Shown here: positions 5,955 to 9,439 of the stretch, piece by piece | Numbering within the stretch: the stretch's first letter is position 1 | How the letters are laid out: each line of letters opens with the position of its first letter | From: Streptosporangiaceae bacterium | GTDB taxonomy: Bacteria; Actinomycetota; Actinomycetes; Streptosporangiales; Streptosporangiaceae | Length of the DNA: 9,439 bases | Direction of reading: 5' to 3' | NCBI GenBank assembly: GCA_030045215.1 | Contig: JASIBJ010000343.1 | Coordinates: 1 to 9,439, forward strand | Program-made: the position numbers and the translations under genes | Notes under the pieces: model-generated | The model's input: the letters and a program-made list of their open reading frames with translations, nothing else | Databases searched by the model: none | Told to the model about the DNA's origin: nothing

Positions 5955-7982
5955 GTGGGCGACGACCGGACGCCGGCGGTCGGGCGCGACTACGGTGCCA
6001 CCCTCTGGACCCCGTCGGCCGCGGTCACGGAGCGTGCGGAGATCACCCGGTTCACTCACTGGCTGAACGACCGCGGACACGTTACCGGCGACACGTATCA
6101 CGATCTCTGGCAGTGGTCGGTCGACCAGCCCGGCGACTTCTGGGGCCGCCTCTGGGAGTTCTTCGACGTTCTCGGGGAGCGCGGGCCGGGCCCGGTGCTC
6201 ACCGGTCAGATGCCCGCCGCGCGCTGGTTCGAGGGCAGCACGCTCAGTTACGCCAGGAACGCGCTGCGCCGGGCGCAATCGGATCCGGACCGGATTGCCG
6301 TGCGCTACAGCGCCGAGACCGGCCGGTCCGGGCAGCTCACCTACAGAGAGCTGAGCCGGGAGGTCGCCAGGGTCAGGGCCGGGTTGCAGTCGCTCGGCGT
6401 CGGGATCGGCGACCGGGTCGCAGCCTACCTGCCGAACTCGCCCGAGGCGCTGATCGCGCTGCTCGCCACCGCGAGCCTGGGCGCGATCTGGACCTCGTGC
6501 TCGCCCGACTTCGGCGCGCATAGCGTCATCGACCGGTTCGCCCAGATCTCACCCAAGGTGCTGCTGGCCGTCGACGGCTACGTCTACGGCGGAAAGCGGT
6601 TCGATCGGCGGCCCGAGGTCGGCGCGATCGCGGCGGAGCTGCCGAGCCTGCAGGCCGTGATCATGGTGGATTACCTAGGGAACGAAGCCGGGCTCTCCGA
6701 CTCACGCACGCCCGTGCTGGAGTGGCCGGAGCTGGGCCAACCGCAGTCCGGCGCCGGACACGATCAGCAGGCAGAACTTGAGTTCGCGGAAGTACCAGGC
6801 TCCCATCCGTTGTGGGTTTTGTATTCATCGGGCACGACCGGGCTGCCCAAGCCGATAGTGCACAGCCACGGCGGGATCGTTCTTGAGCACCTGAAGGCGC
6901 TGAGCCTGCACCAGGACCTGACCGATGCCGACACGTTCTTCTGGTACACCACGACCGGCTGGATGATGTGGAACTACCTGGTCGGCGGCCTTCTGGTCGG
7001 CGCGACCGTGGTGATGTACGACGGCAGCGCGGTTCATCCGGACACCGGCGCTTTGTGGCGGCTGGTGGCAGACGCGGGCGTGACCTACGCCGGGACCGGG
7101 GCGCCCTATCTGCTCGCGTGCATGAAGGCGGGCATGCGGCCGGCCGCCGAGCACGACCTGTCGCGGCTGCGCGGGATCGGGTCGACCGGATCGCCGTTGC
7201 CACCCGAGGGCTTCACCTGGGTCTATGAGGCGGTAGCGACGGCGGGGCAGGACCTGATCCTCGGCTCGTTCTCGGGCGGCACTGACCTGTGCACCGGATT
7301 TGTCGGGCCGTGCCCGCTGCTGCCAGTCCGGGCCGGGATCATCTCGGGAGCCTGCCTCGGCGCGAAAGTCGAGGCGTTCGACCCGGCGGGCCGGGCGGTC
7401 ATCGGCGAAGTCGGCGAACTGGTGCTGACCGCGCCGATGCCGTCCATGCCGGTCGGCTTCTGGAATGACCCGGACGGGACGCGCCTGCGGGCCAGCTACT
7501 TTGAGGACTACCCAGGCGTCTGGCGGCACGGCGATTGGATCATGATCTTGCCCGACGGTGGCTGCGTCATCTACGGCCGGTCTGATGCCACCCTGAACCG
7601 CGGTGGCGTCCGGATGGGGACGAGCGAGTTCTACCGCGTCGTCGAGCGGTTGCCAGAGATTGCTGACAGCCTGGTCGTGGACACTGGCCAACTCGGCCAG
7701 GAAGGCAGGCTGATCCTGTACGTGGTGCCGGCCGAAGGACACGCTGTGGACAACGACCTGATCGCGAGGATCAAGTCGCTGCTGCGGTCTGAGCTGTCGC
7801 CACGGCACATCCCCGACGAGATCCACCAGGTCCCCGGCATCCCGCGAACGTTGTCAGGCAAGAAGCTCGAGGTGCCGGTGCGCAAGATCCTGCTGGGCAT
7901 GCCGGTGGCCGACGCGGCCGACCCGGACGCGCTGGCCAATCCCGAGGTGCTCGCATCGTTCGCGCCGGCGGGAGAGACCTGA
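5955..7982 (+). CDS. aacS: Acetoacetyl-CoA synthetase (acetoacetate-CoA ligase)
   Basis: 675 residues, an ANL-superfamily adenylate-forming enzyme that activates acetoacetate with ATP and CoA in the cytoplasm. The family is set by the long N-terminal region (WLNDRGH, DFWGRLWEFF 61-70, MPAARWFEGSTLSYARN 86-102), the A3 P-loop YSSGTTGLPKP (290-300) followed by IVHSHGGI, FFWYTTTGWMMWN (328-340), FSGGTDLCTGF (439-449), and A8 YGRSDATLNRGGVRMG (540-555). PRTLSGKKLEVPVR (630-643) carries the A10 catalytic Lys636. FSGGTDLC and PKPIVHSHGG point to acetoacetyl-CoA synthetase rather than acetyl-CoA synthetase. GTG 5955 is preceded by GGGGGG (5942-5947) at 7-nt spacing; TTG 5940 is in frame but has no properly spaced ribosome site. 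The stop overlaps the kynA start by 1 nt (TGATG), so the two are very probably co-translated. Acetoacetate arises from Leu, Phe and Tyr breakdown. Confidence 0.93.
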   Translation: MGDDRTPAVGRDYGATLWTPSAAVTERAEITRFTHWLNDRGHVTGDTYHDLWQWSVDQPGDFWGRLWEFFDVLGERGPGPVLTGQMPAARWFEGSTLSYARNALRRAQSDPDRIAVRYSAETGRSGQLTYRELSREVARVRAGLQSLGVGIGDRVAAYLPNSPEALIALLATASLGAIWTSCSPDFGAHSVIDRFAQISPKVLLAVDGYVYGGKRFDRRPEVGAIAAELPSLQAVIMVDYLGNEAGLSDSRTPVLEWPELGQPQSGAGHDQQAELEFAEVPGSHPLWVLYSSGTTGLPKPIVHSHGGIVLEHLKALSLHQDLTDADTFFWYTTTGWMMWNYLVGGLLVGATVVMYDGSAVHPDTGALWRLVADAGVTYAGTGAPYLLACMKAGMRPAAEHDLSRLRGIGSTGSPLPPEGFTWVYEAVATAGQDLILGSFSGGTDLCTGFVGPCPLLPVRAGIISGACLGAKVEAFDPAGRAVIGEVGELVLTAPMPSMPVGFWNDPDGTRLRASYFEDYPGVWRHGDWIMILPDGGCVIYGRSDATLNRGGVRMGTSEFYRVVERLPEIADSLVVDTGQLGQEGRLILYVVPAEGHAVDNDLIARIKSLLRSELSPRHIPDEIHQVPGIPRTLSGKKLEVPVRKILLGMPVADAADPDALANPEVLASFAPAGET

Positions 7983-8803
7983 TGAGCGTGGATGGCGGCG
8001 GGCCGACCGACCGGAGCTTCGGCGAGGAAGGCGGCCTGCTCACCTACGGCACGTACCTGAGGGTGCCGCAACTGCTGGATCAGCAGCGGCCCCAGGTCGT
8101 GCCCCCGGTCCACGAAGAGCTGTTGTTCATCACCGTTCACCAGGCCTATGAGCTGTGGTTCAAGCAGCTGCTGCACGAGCTCACGGCAGTCAGGGACGCG
8201 ATGCTGGCGCCGGCCGACGCCGAGCCGCAGACCTGGCGGGCAAGGCAGCTGCTGCACCGCGCGCACGTGATCGAGCGGCTGCTCGTGAGCCAGATCGACG
8301 TGCTGGAAACCATGACGCCGCAGGACTTCCTGGAGTTCCGGTCGACGCTCGCGCCCGCCAGCGGCTTCCAGTCCGTCCAGTTCCGTGAGCTTGAGTTCTT
8401 GTCCGGTGCGAAGGACCCTGACTTCGTGCGCAGGTTCCGGTCGCTGACAGACGTCGAGCGCGAACGGCTGGCCACGCGGCTGGCCGAGCCCTCGCTCTGG
8501 GACGCGTACGTAGACCTGCTCGCTTCGCGCGGCCTGCCGGTGGCCGACGACAAGCAGATCCTGGCCGCACTGGTCAGCATCGCCAGGGACCGGCCGCATC
8601 ACGATGACCTGTGGCAGCTGGCCGAGGACCTGCTGACCCATGACGAGCTGGCCGGGCTGTGGCGGGCCCGGCACGTCCAGATGGTGGAACGCCAGATTGG
8701 CACCAAGTCGGGCACTGGTGGCTCGACCGGCGCGCCGTACTTGCATCGGCGCGTGCCCATGCGGTACTACCCGCTGCTCTGGGAGCTTCGGGACTCGCTG
8801 TAG
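7982..8803 (+). CDS. kynA: Tryptophan 2,3-dioxygenase
   Basis: 273 residues, complete. It is a heme enzyme that inserts O2 into the indole ring of L-tryptophan to give N-formylkynurenine, the first step of the kynurenine pathway, in the cytoplasm. Diagnostic segments: LTYGTYLRVPQLL (20-32); LFITVHQAYELWFKQLLHEL (48-67), with His53 at the substrate-contacting position; DFLEFRSTLAPASGFQSVQFRELE (115-138), with Arg120 in the carboxylate-binding position; WRARHVQMVERQIGTKSGTGGSTGAPYL (227-254), with the proximal heme ligand His231 and the GTGGS loop; and the end YYPLLWELR. Length is normal for bacterial TDO. ATG 7982 overlaps the aacS stop (TGATG) and has GGAG at 7971-7974, inside the aacS coding end. 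Two TAG stops follow each other at 8801-8806. No other kynurenine-pathway gene is visible, so whether the product goes to NAD, anthranilate or catabolism cannot be said. Confidence 0.96.
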   Translation: MSVDGGGPTDRSFGEEGGLLTYGTYLRVPQLLDQQRPQVVPPVHEELLFITVHQAYELWFKQLLHELTAVRDAMLAPADAEPQTWRARQLLHRAHVIERLLVSQIDVLETMTPQDFLEFRSTLAPASGFQSVQFRELEFLSGAKDPDFVRRFRSLTDVERERLATRLAEPSLWDAYVDLLASRGLPVADDKQILAALVSIARDRPHHDDLWQLAEDLLTHDELAGLWRARHVQMVERQIGTKSGTGGSTGAPYLHRRVPMRYYPLLWELRDSL

Positions 8804-8818
8804 TAGGCAACGCGGTAG

Positions 8819-8835
8819 CGGCGACGAGGTCGCCG
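8819..8835 (+). other. 7-bp hairpin just before the NAD-GDH ribosome site
   Basis: CGGCGAC (8819-8825) and GTCGCCG (8829-8835) are perfect complements around a GAG triloop, with a further G-U pair possible outside. It lies in the 49-nt gap after kynA and ends 1 nt before the AAGGAAG ribosome site (8837-8843). Without a T-tract it is unlikely to be a full terminator. It might modulate read-through or translation of the next gene, or be chance in GC-rich DNA. Confidence 0.4.
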
Positions 8836-8852
8836 TAAGGAAGTGGGTCGAG

Positions 8853-9439
8853 ATGTCGGAAATCACGTCCGACGCGAAACTGGAACTGCTCAACGAGGCC
8901 ACACCGCTGGCCGGCCCCATCCCCGGCGTCGGTGACGTGGCTGCTTTCCTGCGGGCCTACTACCGTCATGTTGCCCCGGATGAGCTGGCCGCGGCCGGGC
9001 CAGAGCGGATGGCGGCCGTCGCCTCGGCCCACGCCGAATTCGCTGCGACCAGACCGCAGGGGCGAGCGCTCGTCGAGATTCGCGAGGGCGGCCTGGCAGC
9101 GCTCGACGCGAGCTCGAACGTCGTCGACATCGTGACCGACGACATGCCGTTCCTCGTTGACTCGATCACCATGGAGCTGACCAGGCACGGCGTCGCCTCG
9201 CGGCTGGTCGTGCACCCGCAACTGCTGGTCCGCCGAGACGTGACCGGCGTGTTGCGGGAGATCGTCGGCGCAGTGGATGGCGGTCCGTCCAGCCACGAGC
9301 AGCTGGCCGAATCGTGGACCCACATCGAGGTCGGGGCGCTGGTCGGGGGCGAGGCCGAGAAGATCACGGCGGACCTGCAGCGGGTGCTCGGCGATGTCCG
9401 GGTGGCAGTCGAGGACTACACCAGGATGCGCAGCAAGGC
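8853..9439 (+). CDS. Large NAD-dependent glutamate dehydrogenase, N-terminal fragment (runs off right edge)
   Basis: 195 residues are visible with no stop before the window ends. The sequence has the N-terminal regulatory (ACT-like) region of the bacterial large NAD-GDH family of roughly 1,600 residues: FLRAYYRHVAPDELA (32-46), HAEFAATRPQGRALVEI (60-76), then the highly recognisable VVDIVTDDMPFLVDSITMELTRHG (90-113) and LVVHPQLLVRRDVTGVL (118-134). These enzymes oxidatively deaminate glutamate to 2-oxoglutarate and ammonia, usually in a catabolic direction and under allosteric control. The dehydrogenase domain lies far downstream and is not visible. ATG 8853 has AAGGAAG (8837-8843) 9 nt upstream. 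It follows kynA by 49 nt in the same direction, with a small hairpin between. Its substrate is the product of PruA, encoded about 6 kb to the left. Confidence 0.93.
   Translation, partial: MSEITSDAKLELLNEATPLAGPIPGVGDVAAFLRAYYRHVAPDELAAAGPERMAAVASAHAEFAATRPQGRALVEIREGGLAALDASSNVVDIVTDDMPFLVDSITMELTRHGVASRLVVHPQLLVRRDVTGVLREIVGAVDGGPSSHEQLAESWTHIEVGALVGGEAEKITADLQRVLGDVRVAVEDYTRMRSK

Noticed and set aside
5889..6521. Upstream extension of the minus-strand sigma frame to 6521
   Set aside because: It runs antisense through the strongly supported acetoacetyl-CoA synthetase gene and shows no sigma-family residues before about 5777.
6825..7826. 333-residue minus-strand open frame within aacS
   Set aside because: It is antisense to the conserved ANL core motifs, with no start signal and shadow-like composition.
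7631..8920. 429-residue minus-strand open frame over kynA
   Set aside because: It is antisense to a clear tryptophan dioxygenase with all conserved blocks; the frame is open because of GC bias.

Overview
This window comes from a high-GC bacterium, most likely an actinomycete. Coding regions are strongly G/C-biased at the third codon position. Several families are characteristic of that group: a DUF6912-type protein, a SigE-family ECF sigma factor paired with a membrane protein, and a large NAD-dependent glutamate dehydrogenase. No species can be named from the sequence alone.

Layout, left to right. (1) 2-319 (+): the C-terminal end of a Vsr-type DNA mismatch endonuclease; its 5' part lies outside the window. 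(2) 380-889 (+): a small DUF6912-like protein of unknown function. (3) 1004-2632 (+): pruA, L-glutamate gamma-semialdehyde dehydrogenase. (4) 2633-2992: a 360-bp gap holding a 29-bp tandem repeat that begins inside the pruA stop region, and a perfect 17-bp inverted repeat around a 41-nt centre. (5) 2993-3733 (+): a HAD-superfamily protein whose nucleophilic Asp is replaced by Asn. (6) Convergent to it, on the minus strand, a two-gene unit read 5777 to 3793: a SigE-family sigma factor, then a single-pass membrane protein starting 5 nt after the sigma stop. (7) Divergent from the sigma gene, 5955-7982 (+): acetoacetyl-CoA synthetase, followed with a 1-nt overlap by kynA, tryptophan 2,3-dioxygenase (7982-8803), and after a 49-nt gap by the N-terminal 195 residues of the large NAD-glutamate dehydrogenase, which runs off the right edge.

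The plus-strand enzymes share a theme of amino-acid and ketoacid catabolism. PruA feeds proline/arginine/ornithine carbon into glutamate, NAD-GDH deaminates glutamate to 2-oxoglutarate, TDO opens the tryptophan ring, and AacS activates acetoacetate, an end product of Leu/Phe/Tyr breakdown. That this is a coordinated module is inference. Only AacS-kynA are physically coupled, and pruA is separated from them by the HAD gene and the sigma/membrane-protein unit.

Most of the window is ordinary chromosome. I see no phage, IS, CRISPR, tRNA or rRNA features. The points most worth a second look are the HAD protein with a lost nucleophile, the long inverted repeat and tandem repeat after pruA, the sigma factor/membrane-protein pair with its unusual sigma tail and uncertain start, and the overlapping divergent promoters between that unit and AacS.
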